From: SYFT01 sp964471115
GTDB lineage: Bacteria; Acidobacteriota; Vicinamibacteria; Vicinamibacterales; SCN-69-37
DNA length: 64,000 bases
Direction of reading: 5' to 3'
Assembly (NCBI GenBank): GCA_964471115.1
Contig: CAYYFE010000001.1
Span: 186,001-250,000 of the forward strand
The notes below the pieces were generated by a model. That model was given only the letters and a program-made list of their open reading frames with translations. It had not been told where the DNA came from and did not search any database. Numbering within the stretch: position 1 is the first letter of the stretch; every line of letters starts with the position of its first letter. This document shows, one piece after another, positions 50,960 through 59,334 of this stretch. The position numbers and the translations under genes were made by a program.

Positions 50960-52003
50960 ATGGAGAAGATAGAGGTCGGCGTACTTGGCGCCACCGGCAT
51001 GGTGGGCCAGCAGTTCATCAGCAAGTTGGCGGGGCACCCCTGGTTCGAAGTCACATGGCTGGCCGCCAGTGAGCGGTCGGAAGGCAAGCGATACGAGGCC
51101 GCCGCACCCTGGCGGTTGCCTGTGCCTGCGCCGGATCGCATCCGCGCCCTGACCGTTGAAGCGTGTGTGCCTGGACGCGGACCGAAAGTCGTCTTCTCCG
51201 CGCTCGATGCCTCGGTGGCCGGCGAAACCGAGGAAGCCTTCGCGCGCGCGGGCCACATCGTCCTGAGCAATGCGCGCAACCATCGGATGGATCCGCTGGT
51301 GCCGCTCCTTATCCCCGAAGTCAACGCCGACCACCTTGAGGTGCTGCAGGAACAACGCCGCGTGAAGGGGTGGTCAGGCGCGATCGTCACCAACCCGAAC
51401 TGTTCCACCGTCGTGCTGGCGATGGCCCTGGCGCCGCTTCGACCGTTCAGCCTGCAGCGCGTCGTCGTGCAGACCATGCAGGCCGTGTCTGGCGCCGGAT
51501 ATCCCGGCGTGCCGTCCTTCGACATCCTCGGCAACCTCGTGCCGTTCATCGGCGGCGAGGAGGAGAAGATCGAAACGGAGACCGCCAAGATCCTCGGCGC
51601 TGATGCCGGGCGTGCGCCTCACCCCGTTCTCATCAGCGCGCACACCAATCGTGTACCCGTCATCGACGGGCACACGATGACCGTGTCGGTGGAACTGGCC
51701 AATCGGCCCTCGGTTGATGATGTCATCGAGGCGTTCCGGAACTTTGCCGGCCGTCCGCAGCAGTTGGGGCTGCCCACCGCGCCGCAGCCCGCCATCGTCG
51801 TGCGGGAAGAGCCGAACCGTCCGCAGCCACGGCTGGATGCGGAGCTCGGTGGCGGGATGGCCGTGTCCGTCGGGCGCGTGCGTGAGTGCCGTGTGTTCAC
51901 ACACCGGTTCGTGGCGCTGGGCCACAACACGGTCCGAGGCGCGGCGGGCGCGTCGATTCTCAACGCCGAGCTGATGCAGGCCGAGGGCGCATGGTTGTCC
52001 TGA
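50960..52003 (+). CDS. asd: Aspartate-semialdehyde dehydrogenase
   Basis: 347-aa enzyme that reduces L-aspartyl phosphate to aspartate semialdehyde with NADPH, the second step of lysine/threonine/methionine synthesis. The Rossmann motif is GVLGATGMVGQQF, the catalytic cysteine is in VTNPNCSTVV, and the acid/base His is in ISAHTNRVPV. GAGYPGVPSFDILGNLVPFIGGEEEKIE marks the archaeal/yeast-like Asd branch rather than the E. coli type. ATG 50960 follows the attenuator terminator. Its end overlaps lysC by 13 bases. It is first in a five-gene DAP operon. Confidence 0.95.
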   Translation: MEKIEVGVLGATGMVGQQFISKLAGHPWFEVTWLAASERSEGKRYEAAAPWRLPVPAPDRIRALTVEACVPGRGPKVVFSALDASVAGETEEAFARAGHIVLSNARNHRMDPLVPLLIPEVNADHLEVLQEQRRVKGWSGAIVTNPNCSTVVLAMALAPLRPFSLQRVVVQTMQAVSGAGYPGVPSFDILGNLVPFIGGEEEKIETETAKILGADAGRAPHPVLISAHTNRVPVIDGHTMTVSVELANRPSVDDVIEAFRNFAGRPQQLGLPTAPQPAIVVREEPNRPQPRLDAELGGGMAVSVGRVRECRVFTHRFVALGHNTVRGAAGASILNAELMQAEGAWLS

Positions 52004-53358
52004 AGTTCGGCGGGACGTCGGTGGCCGATCGCGAGGCGATCCGGCGGCTGGTCGACATCGTGGCGGCCGCCCGTCCCCGGCCGATCGTCGTGGTGTCGGC
52101 ACTGGGCGGCGCCACCGATCGGCTGCTCGCGTTGGCTGCGCAGGCGGCAGCCGGGGATGCCGCCGGCGCCGACAAGGCCCTTGTCGAACTGCGCGAGCGA
52201 CACCTGGAAGTGGCGGGCGTGATTACCGATCCGGTCATCCACGGCGACGTGAGTGCGGCCCTCCACACAGAGTTCGCCGAACTCGAGCGCGTCGTCAGTG
52301 CGCTGGGCGTGCTGCGTGATACCTCGCCGAAGTGGATGGACGCGGTTGCCGCGGTCGGCGAGCTCTGCAGCAGCCGCATCGTGGCCGGGGCGCTGACCTC
52401 GCGTGGTGTTCCGGCGTCGTGGGTGGACGCGCGCACGGTGATGGTCACCTCGGACGAGTACACCTCAGCCGCGCCGCTGATGGACGAGACCAGGACGCGC
52501 GTACGGGCCGCCGTGGCACCGCTGGCTGAGCGGGGTCTGGTGCCGGTCATCGGAGGCTTCGTGGGCGCGACGCGATCCGGCGTGACCACCACACTTGGCC
52601 GTGGCGGGTCTGACTACTCAGCGTCGATCGTCGGAGCGAGTATCGGGGCGAGCGACATCCAGATCTGGACCGATGTCGACGGGATGCTGACGGCAGACCC
52701 TCGCGTGGTGCCGGATGCGCGGCTGGTGCCCGCGCTGTCATTTGCCGAGGCGTCCGAGCTGGCCTACTTCGGCGCCAAGGTGCTGCATCCCGCCACGATT
52801 CAGCCGGCCGTTCAGCAGAACATCCCCGTCCGCATCCTCAATTCACGCAATCCTGCCAACACCGGCACCACCATTACCGCGACGCCGCCGCCCAGCGGGC
52901 GGCCAGTGACCGCGGTCGCGTCGAAACGCGGCGTGACCGTCGTCGACATCGCGTCGACCAGAATGCTCATGGCGCACGGGTTTCTGCACCGGTTGTTTGG
53001 TGTCTTCGAACGACATGCGACGTCCGTCGATGTCGTCACCACCTCAGAAGTGTCCGTGTCGGTCACGATCGATGACGCGCGGCGGCTGCCGGCGATCGTC
53101 ACGGACCTGCGAGCGTTCGCCGACGTCACTCATGAAGGGCAGATGGCCGTTGTGTGCGCCGTGGGTGAGGGGATCGCCTCCGACACCGGCGTCCTCAGTC
53201 AGTTGCTCGATGCGCTGGGGCCGGTGCCCGTCCGCATGTTGTCCCAGGCGGCGGGTCGCCGGAACGTGACGCTCGTGCTGCGTGATGCCGACCTGCCCGG
53301 CGCGCTCAATCGTGTGCACGCCGCGTGTTTCGGCGACCTGCCGGGGAGGTCCGTATGA
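51991..53358 (+). CDS. lysC: Aspartate kinase
   Basis: 455-aa kinase that phosphorylates aspartate, committing carbon to lysine and related amino acids. N-terminal MVVLKFGGTSVADREAI, DTSPKWMDAVAAVGELCSSRI, GGFVGAT...TTTLGRGGSDYSASIVGA and TDVDGMLTADPRVV are the catalytic motifs. Two C-terminal ACT domains (about 300-450) bind lysine or threonine for feedback control. Length fits the monofunctional single-gene LysC type. Start ATG 51991 lies within the asd gene end, and its stop overlaps dapB (ATGA). Confidence 0.95.
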   Translation: MVVLKFGGTSVADREAIRRLVDIVAAARPRPIVVVSALGGATDRLLALAAQAAAGDAAGADKALVELRERHLEVAGVITDPVIHGDVSAALHTEFAELERVVSALGVLRDTSPKWMDAVAAVGELCSSRIVAGALTSRGVPASWVDARTVMVTSDEYTSAAPLMDETRTRVRAAVAPLAERGLVPVIGGFVGATRSGVTTTLGRGGSDYSASIVGASIGASDIQIWTDVDGMLTADPRVVPDARLVPALSFAEASELAYFGAKVLHPATIQPAVQQNIPVRILNSRNPANTGTTITATPPPSGRPVTAVASKRGVTVVDIASTRMLMAHGFLHRLFGVFERHATSVDVVTTSEVSVSVTIDDARRLPAIVTDLRAFADVTHEGQMAVVCAVGEGIASDTGVLSQLLDALGPVPVRMLSQAAGRRNVTLVLRDADLPGALNRVHAACFGDLPGRSV

Positions 53359-54047
53359 CCCGTGTGCTCCTGATCGGCCACGGCCGCATGGGACGGCTCG
53401 TGGAACAACTGGCGCCCGATTATGGGTGCCGCGTGATTCAGGTCGTCACCCACGCGGGCGGGCCTGAGGCGATCGACGCCCTCGATCAACCCGTCGACGT
53501 GGCCATCGACTTCACGATCGCTGACGCCGTACCGGAAACCGTGGCGGCCCTCGCCCGGCGCCGCATCAGCGTCGTGATCGGGACCACCGGCTGGCAGACG
53601 GACGAGCCGCGGGTGCGCGCTTTGGCGGCAGCGGCCGGTATCGGTGTGCTGGCCGCCTCGAATTTCTCGATCGGGCTCCATGTGTTCCGGCGGGCCGTGC
53701 AGGCGGCCGCGGCCGGCTTCGCACCGGATGCCGGCATCGGCGCCTGGATCCACGAGGCGCACCATGTGCACAAGAAGGACGCGCCGTCGGGTACCGCGCT
53801 GACCCTGCGCGAGTCGATGGTGACGGCGGGGTACGACCGCGCGATTGACGTGTCGTCGACCAGGGCCGGCGCCATTCCCGGCACCCACACTGTGGGTTTC
53901 GATGGGGCGAGTGAAACGGTGACTCTGACGCACACCGTGCGCGATCGCGCGGTGTTCGCGCGGGGCGCTCTGGCCTGCGCGGTGTGGCTGGTCGGCCGGA
54001 CAGGGTGGTTTGGCATGGATGACTATCTGGAGGATCGCAATGCGTAG
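53355..54047 (+). CDS. dapB: 4-hydroxy-tetrahydrodipicolinate reductase
   Basis: 230-aa NAD(P)H enzyme reducing the DapA product. VLLIGHGRMGRLVEQL is the nucleotide-binding loop and DFTIADAVPE the second conserved strand. GTTGW and EAHHVHKKDAPSGTAL carry the catalytic His and Lys, and PGTHTVGFDG follows. It is slightly shorter than the usual 240-270 aa because of a compact N-terminal half. Overlaps lysC by four bases and dapA by eight. Part of the asd-dapD operon. Confidence 0.94.
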   Translation: MTRVLLIGHGRMGRLVEQLAPDYGCRVIQVVTHAGGPEAIDALDQPVDVAIDFTIADAVPETVAALARRRISVVIGTTGWQTDEPRVRALAAAAGIGVLAASNFSIGLHVFRRAVQAAAAGFAPDAGIGAWIHEAHHVHKKDAPSGTALTLRESMVTAGYDRAIDVSSTRAGAIPGTHTVGFDGASETVTLTHTVRDRAVFARGALACAVWLVGRTGWFGMDDYLEDRNA

Positions 54048-54960
54048 ACCGTTTTCTGGAGTCGGCACCGCGCTGGTGACGCCGTTCACGTCGGACGGCC
54101 GTCTCGATGAAGCTGCCGTCAGCCGTCTGGCCCGTCGTCAGGTGGAGGCCGGGGTGCATGTGCTCGTCCCCTGCGGGACGACCGGCGAGACACCGACGCT
54201 GTCACTGGATGAACGACGACGGGTGATCGAACTGACCGCGGCGGAGGCGAAGGGGCGCGCGCTGGTGCTGGCCGGCGCGGGCGGATACGACACCCATGAA
54301 GTGGTGCACATGGCGGCGATGGTGAAGGCCGCCGGCGCCGACGGCATCCTGTCGGTCACGCCGTACTACAACAAGCCGACACCCGAGGGCCTTTACCAGC
54401 ACTATCGGACGATTGCCGCCTCGACCGACCTGCCGATCATCGTCTACAACGTGCCCGGGCGAACCGGTTGCAACATCGACCCGGCGACGCTTGAACGGCT
54501 GGCGGCGATTCCGAACATCATCGGCGTCAAGGAGGCGTCCGGCAACATCTCGCAGATCGCCGAGATCTGCCACCGCGTCCCGGATGACTTCCTGGTCATG
54601 TCCGGCGATGATGCCATCACGTTGCCGTTGATGGCGCTGGGTGGTCACGGCATCATCTCGGTGGCGTCCAACGAGGTGCCGGCCGAAATGGTGCACATGG
54701 TGGAAGCGTTCGAACGCGGTGACCTGACGCAGGCGCGACACTGGCACAACCGGCTGCTGCCGCTCATGCAGATCAACTTCGTCGAATCGAACCCCGGGCC
54801 CGTGAAGTTCGCGATGGCGGCGATGGGCCTGTGTGAGCTCGTGTACCGGCTGCCGGTCGTTCCGCCGTCACCAGCGTCCCAGCAGAAGATCCTCGCCGTC
54901 CTGCGGGACCTCGGGCTGCCCATCGTGGCGGCCGAAGCGGCGCCGGGAGGACGGGCATGA
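54040..54960 (+). CDS. dapA: 4-hydroxy-tetrahydrodipicolinate synthase
   Basis: 306-aa TIM-barrel class I aldolase condensing pyruvate with aspartate semialdehyde. Motifs are GVGTALVTPFTSDGRLDEAA, the phosphate/carboxylate loop PCGTTGETPTLS, YYNKPTPEGLYQHYR with the catalytic Tyr, YNVPGRTG, and the Schiff-base lysine in GVKEASGN. Start ATG 54040 overlaps the end of dapB; the stop overlaps dapD (ATGA). A standard member; the surrounding genes leave no doubt about the pathway. Confidence 0.96.
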   Translation: MRRPFSGVGTALVTPFTSDGRLDEAAVSRLARRQVEAGVHVLVPCGTTGETPTLSLDERRRVIELTAAEAKGRALVLAGAGGYDTHEVVHMAAMVKAAGADGILSVTPYYNKPTPEGLYQHYRTIAASTDLPIIVYNVPGRTGCNIDPATLERLAAIPNIIGVKEASGNISQIAEICHRVPDDFLVMSGDDAITLPLMALGGHGIISVASNEVPAEMVHMVEAFERGDLTQARHWHNRLLPLMQINFVESNPGPVKFAMAAMGLCELVYRLPVVPPSPASQQKILAVLRDLGLPIVAAEAAPGGRA

Positions 54961-55802
54961 ACACGCTGGCCCAGCGGATCGAGGCGCTGTTCGCGCAAGG
55001 TGGATCAGCCGACAAGGCCGCCGCGCGCGAGGCGTTCGTCGAGCTTCGCCAGGGGTTGTCTGAGGGCACCATCCGCTCTGCCGAGCCCGACGATGCCGCG
55101 CCGGGGGGATGGCGGGTCAACACCTGGGTCAAGCAGGGCATTCTGCTGGGCTTCAGATTCGGTGACGTCGTGGACGCCTCGGCCGACCACGGCCGATGGC
55201 CGTTTTATGACAAGGACACGATGCCCCTCAAGATGCCGGGGCTGGCCGCCGGTGTGCGCATCGTCCCCGGGGGATCGACGATTCGCGAGGGCGCGTTCGT
55301 CGCGCGCAGCGTGGTGTGCATGCCGCCGATGTACATCAACATCGGTGCCTACGTCGGCGAGGGCTCGCTGGTCGATTCACATGCGCTGGTTGGGTCGTGC
55401 GCGCAGATCGGCGCGCGTGTGCACCTGTCGGCGGCCGCCCAGATCGGCGGCGTCATCGAGCCGGTCGGCGCCCTCCCGGTAATCATCGAGGATGATGTGC
55501 TGGTGGGCGGCAACACGGGCATCTACGAAGGCGCAATCGTCGAGCAACGGGCCGTGATCGCGGCCGGGACCGTGCTGACCGGCTCGACGCCGGTGTACGA
55601 CCTTGTGCACAGCCGCATCATCCGGCCCGAGCCGGGCCAGCCGCTGGTGGTCCCTGCCGGAGCCGTCGTCGTGCCCGGCGCCCGGGCCGTCACGGTCGGG
55701 GCCGGCAAGGAGTGGGGCCTCTCGCTGGCCACGCCGATCATCGTGAAGTATCGCGATGACAAGACGGATACACGGACCGAGCTTGAGACGTGGATCAGGT
55801 GA
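54957..55802 (+). CDS. dapD: Tetrahydrodipicolinate N-succinyltransferase
   Basis: 281-aa left-handed beta-helix acyltransferase that uses succinyl-CoA on tetrahydrodipicolinate, placing this organism on the succinylase branch. N-terminal helical part, then GILLGFRFGDV, PPMYINIGAYVGEGSLVDSHALVGSCAQIGARVHLSAAAQIGGVIEP, EDDVLVGGNTGIYEGAIV. Hexapeptide repeats run through about 110-230. Overlaps dapA by four bases. The operon has no dapC or dapF, which must lie elsewhere or be replaced. Followed by a 210-bp hairpin element. Confidence 0.95.
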   Translation: MNTLAQRIEALFAQGGSADKAAAREAFVELRQGLSEGTIRSAEPDDAAPGGWRVNTWVKQGILLGFRFGDVVDASADHGRWPFYDKDTMPLKMPGLAAGVRIVPGGSTIREGAFVARSVVCMPPMYINIGAYVGEGSLVDSHALVGSCAQIGARVHLSAAAQIGGVIEPVGALPVIIEDDVLVGGNTGIYEGAIVEQRAVIAAGTVLTGSTPVYDLVHSRIIRPEPGQPLVVPAGAVVVPGARAVTVGAGKEWGLSLATPIIVKYRDDKTDTRTELETWIR

Positions 55803-55811
55803 TGGTTTTCA

Positions 55812-56021
55812 ACCATGGAGTGCATGAAGGGCCATGGAGGCACGGGTGGACGCCCGGCTTCGCCGGGCGTGCGGTGTGCCGTCAGTCAGAGGAAAGAGAG
55901 ACGAGGGTTCGGGCTTCTCTCTTTCCTCTGACTGACGACACACCGCACACGGCCGCCCGAAGGGCGGCGTCCACCCGTGGCTCATACGCATTCCTCCATG
56001 GATCTTCGTGTGCTCCATGGT
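55812..56021. repeat. 210-bp branched hairpin element
   Basis: Large palindrome between dapD and the M20 gene, filling nearly the whole gap 55803-56040. The ends ACCATGGAG (55812-55820) and CTCCATGGT (56013-56021) pair perfectly. The arms of about 95 bases pair along most of their length, with a run of more than 30 near-identical positions around GTCAGTCAGAGGAAAGAGAG. Each arm also carries its own small hairpin (CGCCCGGC-TTC-GCCGGGCG and GCCGCCC-GAA-GGGCGGC). It has no transposase and resembles a MITE or structured RNA. Confidence 0.85.
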
Positions 56022-56040
56022 GGAAGCTCTTGGGGGCGCT

Positions 56041-57039
56041 GTGATCGACTTTGCCTTGATCTCGCTGGCGCGCGCGCTGGTGGACATTGATTCGACGACC
56101 GGCCGGGAACAGGCCGTGGCGCAGTTCCTGGCGCGGCAGTTGCGCTCCCTCGGCTGGCAGGTCGACGAGCAGCCGCTGGCGGACGGCCGCGCGAACGTCA
56201 TTGCCTCGGTCGGGACGCCGGCCGTCGTGTTGTCCACGCACTTCGACTGTGTGCCGCCGTTCTTCCCAAGCCGCGTTGAAGGCGACCGTCTGTACGGCCG
56301 GGGCGCGTGTGACGCCAAAGGCATCCTGGCCGCGCAGGTGATGGCGGCCGAACGCGCGCGGCGGGCCGGGCGCACCGACGTCGGGTTGTTGTTCGTGGCC
56401 GGCGAGGAGCGCGGCAGCGACGGCGCCAAAGCCGCGAACACGTGGCCGACGACGGCGCGGTGGTTGATCAATGGTGAGCCGACCGACAATCGGCTGGGCA
56501 TCGCAACCAAGGGCGTGTACCGGGCGCGGCTGTCGGCCACGGGTCGAGCCGCGCACTCGAGCCTGCCGCATCTGGGCGAGTCGGCGATCGACAAACTGCT
56601 CGATGCGCTCATTGCCGCGCGCAACGTGACATGGCCGTCCGATCCGGTGCTCGGCGACACCAACTATTCGGTGGGCCTCATCGGCGGCGGCGTGGCGCCC
56701 AATGTGATCTCGCCGTCGGCGACGGCCGAGCTGATGTTTCGCACGGTGGACGACCATCGCGTCGTCCGCGACATGCTGGAGGATGCCGTCGGGACGTCCG
56801 CGCACGTCGAGGACGTGCTGGTGGTCCCTCCCGTGCGGCTGCACACGGTCGACGGCTTCCCGTCCGCGGTGTTCGCGTACACCACGGACGTGCCGTTCCT
56901 GACCCATTGGGGGACGCCGTTGTTGTACGGGCCCGGCTCGATCACCGTGGCGCACACCGACGAGGAGTCGGTGGGCCTGGGTGAGTTGTCAGACGCGGTC
57001 GACGGGTACCTGCGACTGATCGACGCGCTGCCCGCCTAA
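56041..57039 (+). CDS. M20 family deacylase (DapE/ArgE-like)
   Basis: 332-aa di-zinc peptidase of the M20 group. Metal sites are STHFDCVPP, GRGACDAKG and AGEERGSDG, with the dimerisation domain at RARLSATGRAAHSSLPHLGESAI and a final zinc His in ITVAHTDEESVGL. It lies downstream of dapD, so N-succinyl-diaminopimelate desuccinylase (DapE) is a sensible guess. ArgE or LysK-type deacetylases have the same motifs. The length is shorter than E. coli DapE (375). GTG 56041 is chosen because the earlier ATG 56017 lies in the hairpin element. The element separates it from the DAP operon, so co-transcription is uncertain. Confidence 0.85.
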   Translation: MIDFALISLARALVDIDSTTGREQAVAQFLARQLRSLGWQVDEQPLADGRANVIASVGTPAVVLSTHFDCVPPFFPSRVEGDRLYGRGACDAKGILAAQVMAAERARRAGRTDVGLLFVAGEERGSDGAKAANTWPTTARWLINGEPTDNRLGIATKGVYRARLSATGRAAHSSLPHLGESAIDKLLDALIAARNVTWPSDPVLGDTNYSVGLIGGGVAPNVISPSATAELMFRTVDDHRVVRDMLEDAVGTSAHVEDVLVVPPVRLHTVDGFPSAVFAYTTDVPFLTHWGTPLLYGPGSITVAHTDEESVGLGELSDAVDGYLRLIDALPA

Positions 57040-58961
57040 CGGACCTGATCGAGCGCGCGGGCGAGCTCCAACGCCGTCGCCGGACGATCCTCCCGCGCGC
57101 GGGCGAGCAGACGTTGGACGATCGCCGAGAGCGCGGGCGGGATGTCTGGGCGGAGGTCGGCGGGCGCAGGCGCGCCTTCGTGAAGCACCCGCGCGATGCG
57201 GGCCCCGAGCGTGTCGGCGACAAACGGCAGACGGCCCGTCAGACACTCGAACAAGACGACACCCGCCGCATACAGGTCGGCCCGCGGGTCGATGTGCTCG
57301 CCCAGAAGTTGCTCGGGCGGCATGTACGCGGGCGTCCCGATGAGCAGGCCGGTGTCGGCGCCGCCGGCGGGCCCGGCCAGGCGCGAGACACCAAAGTCCA
57401 TCACCTTCAGCACGCCTTGCCCATCCAGCAGCAGGTTCTGCGGCTTGATGTCGCGGTGAATGACGCCCTGCGCGTGGGCGGCCGCCAGCGCGTCCGCCAG
57501 CTGGCGCGCGAGGGCGACCACCGAGTCGACTTCGAGCCGTCCCCGATCGTCGAGCAGTTCACGCGCGGTCAGGCCCTCGACATACTCCATGGTCAGGAAG
57601 ACGAGGCCGTCGACATCACCGACGTCATGCGTACGCACCACCGACGGATGGGAGATGCGGCGGGCCAGCCGAACCTCGGATCGGAATCGGTCGAGCACGG
57701 ACGGGTCCGTCAACAGCTCGGGCTTGAGGACCTTCAGGGCGACGTCTTCGCCCAGTTCGCGATCGTGGACGCGATACACGGAGCCCATGGCGCCGACGCC
57801 GGCCAGCGCGCGCACCTCGTACCGTCCACCCAGCACGTGGCCCAGCGGCAGGCGCTGGTCGCCGGTGTCAGCCGACACGGCCAGCCGGCGCGCGCGTTCA
57901 ATCTCCTGGCGCAGTCCCTGCACTTCACGACGCAGCCGATCTTCGCGGGCCTTCACTTCGGCCGCCATTCCGTCAAAGACCCGAGCCAGCCGGCCGAGTT
58001 CGTCGGGACGAAGCGCGGTGCGCGCCAGAGCGTCGGGGTCGTAGCGCCCCTCCTCCACGGCGCTGGCGGCCCGTGCGATGGCCTTGACCTCGTTCAGGTA
58101 TTCGCGCTCGCGGTCCCGCAGGCGCTTCTTGTCGAGTGATGCATTGATGCGCGCCCGCAGCAGGACCGGATCAAATGGTTTGGTCAGATGGTCTTCCGCC
58201 CCCTGCTCGATGCACCGCACGACGCTGTCGAGATCGTCAAGGGCCGAGATCATGATGACCGGGATGTCGCTGGTGTCCGCCGTCGCCTTCAGACGACGGA
58301 GCACCTCGAAGCCGTCCACCTCCGGCATGAGAATGTCGAGCAGGATCAGATCGAACGGCTCGGCCTGTACCAGGGCCAGCGCCTCGCGGCCGTCAGCCGC
58401 GCAGGACACCCGGTGTCCCTCGCGCGTCAGCCGGCGTTCCAGCACCTGCCGGTTGTCCGTCACATCGTCAACCACGAGGATGTGGCACGCGCGGGTGTGC
58501 GCGGTCCCGGGCGCATCGTCCTGCGGCTGGGCGGGTCGCGTCGGCGCGGTCGTCAGCACGGTGGGGGTTTCGACGATCATGGTGGGCGTTTCGCCGGCCA
58601 CCGTGGGCGCGTCGGACAGCAGGAGACGCCGCGCAGCATCCTCGATACGGGCCAGATCGGCCGCGGTGGCCGGATCGAGAGGGCCGTCGAGCCGGAGCCT
58701 GTTGACGGCGCCCAGGATGGCGTGTTGATGCGGCGTCATCGCCGCGCGCATCCGATCGAGATCGGCCTGGGCCACCGAAAGGGTGGCCGGCGACAACGTC
58801 GTGTCGATGATGGACAGGATGTGCCGCGCGGCCGCGATGGCGGCGTCGAGCGCGCCGGCGCGTTCGGGCGCGTCTTCCAGCAGCATTTCGCTGTAGCCGA
58901 GGACGGCGTTGACCGGGGTGCGCAGGTCGTGACGCAGCCGGCTGATGTCGGAGGACGTCAC
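57036..58961 (-). CDS. HisKA-REC-Ser/Thr protein kinase fusion
   Basis: 641-aa cytoplasmic signalling protein. Residues 1-60 are a HisKA-like dimerisation/phosphoacceptor helix pair with the H-box RHDLRTPVNAVLGYSEML (His11), but no HATPase domain follows. A REC domain is at about 158-280 with phosphoacceptor Asp209 in FDLILLDILMP. A HAMP-like/coiled stretch spans about 290-360, then a Hanks-type kinase from 378: GVGAMGSVYRVHD, Lys410 in VALKVL, HRDIKPQN (catalytic Asp504), DFG 522-524, GTPAYMPPEQ. The first four bases overlap the end of the response-regulator gene upstream. It would turn phosphorelay input into serine/threonine phosphorylation, an inference from domain order. Confidence 0.92.
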   Translation of the reverse strand: MTSSDISRLRHDLRTPVNAVLGYSEMLLEDAPERAGALDAAIAAARHILSIIDTTLSPATLSVAQADLDRMRAAMTPHQHAILGAVNRLRLDGPLDPATAADLARIEDAARRLLLSDAPTVAGETPTMIVETPTVLTTAPTRPAQPQDDAPGTAHTRACHILVVDDVTDNRQVLERRLTREGHRVSCAADGREALALVQAEPFDLILLDILMPEVDGFEVLRRLKATADTSDIPVIMISALDDLDSVVRCIEQGAEDHLTKPFDPVLLRARINASLDKKRLRDREREYLNEVKAIARAASAVEEGRYDPDALARTALRPDELGRLARVFDGMAAEVKAREDRLRREVQGLRQEIERARRLAVSADTGDQRLPLGHVLGGRYEVRALAGVGAMGSVYRVHDRELGEDVALKVLKPELLTDPSVLDRFRSEVRLARRISHPSVVRTHDVGDVDGLVFLTMEYVEGLTARELLDDRGRLEVDSVVALARQLADALAAAHAQGVIHRDIKPQNLLLDGQGVLKVMDFGVSRLAGPAGGADTGLLIGTPAYMPPEQLLGEHIDPRADLYAAGVVLFECLTGRLPFVADTLGARIARVLHEGAPAPADLRPDIPPALSAIVQRLLARAREDRPATALELARALDQVR

Positions 58962-59329
58962 GGCGAGGGCGGCAGCAGCGCCTGCATCTTGCCCAGCAGG
59001 CGTTCCAGCTCGATGGGTTTGGTGTCGTAGTCGTTGCAGCCGGCCTCGAGCGCGCGCTCGCGGTCGCCGGCCATGGCGTGCGCCGTGAGCGCAATGATCG
59101 GCGTCTTTGCCGTCTGCGGCGCCTCGCGGATCAGCCGCGTGGCGGTACAGCCATCCATTTCGGGCAGGCTGATGTCCATCAGAATCAGATCGAATCCGCC
59201 GGTGAGCGCCTTGTCGACGCCCTCGCGGCCGTCCAGCGCAAACGTCACGTCGAATCCGCGCTTGACCAGGCGGCGCGACAACATGTCGCGGTTCATGTCG
59301 TTGTCTTCAACCAGCAGGATGCGGGGCAT
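58958..59329 (-). CDS. Single-domain response regulator
   Basis: 123-aa stand-alone REC domain. It has the acidic pair EDND near residue 8, the phosphoacceptor Asp in LILMDISLPEMDG, Thr in IIALTAHAM and Lys in YDTKPIEL. There is no output domain, so it is likely a phosphate shuttle in a relay of the DivK or Spo0F kind. It sits between a hybrid histidine kinase (5-base gap) and the HisKA-REC-kinase gene (ATGA overlap), which suggests transfer between them. Start ATG 59329. Confidence 0.93.
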   Translation of the reverse strand: MPRILLVEDNDMNRDMLSRRLVKRGFDVTFALDGREGVDKALTGGFDLILMDISLPEMDGCTATRLIREAPQTAKTPIIALTAHAMAGDRERALEAGCNDYDTKPIELERLLGKMQALLPPSP

Positions 59330-59334
59330 GGCGG

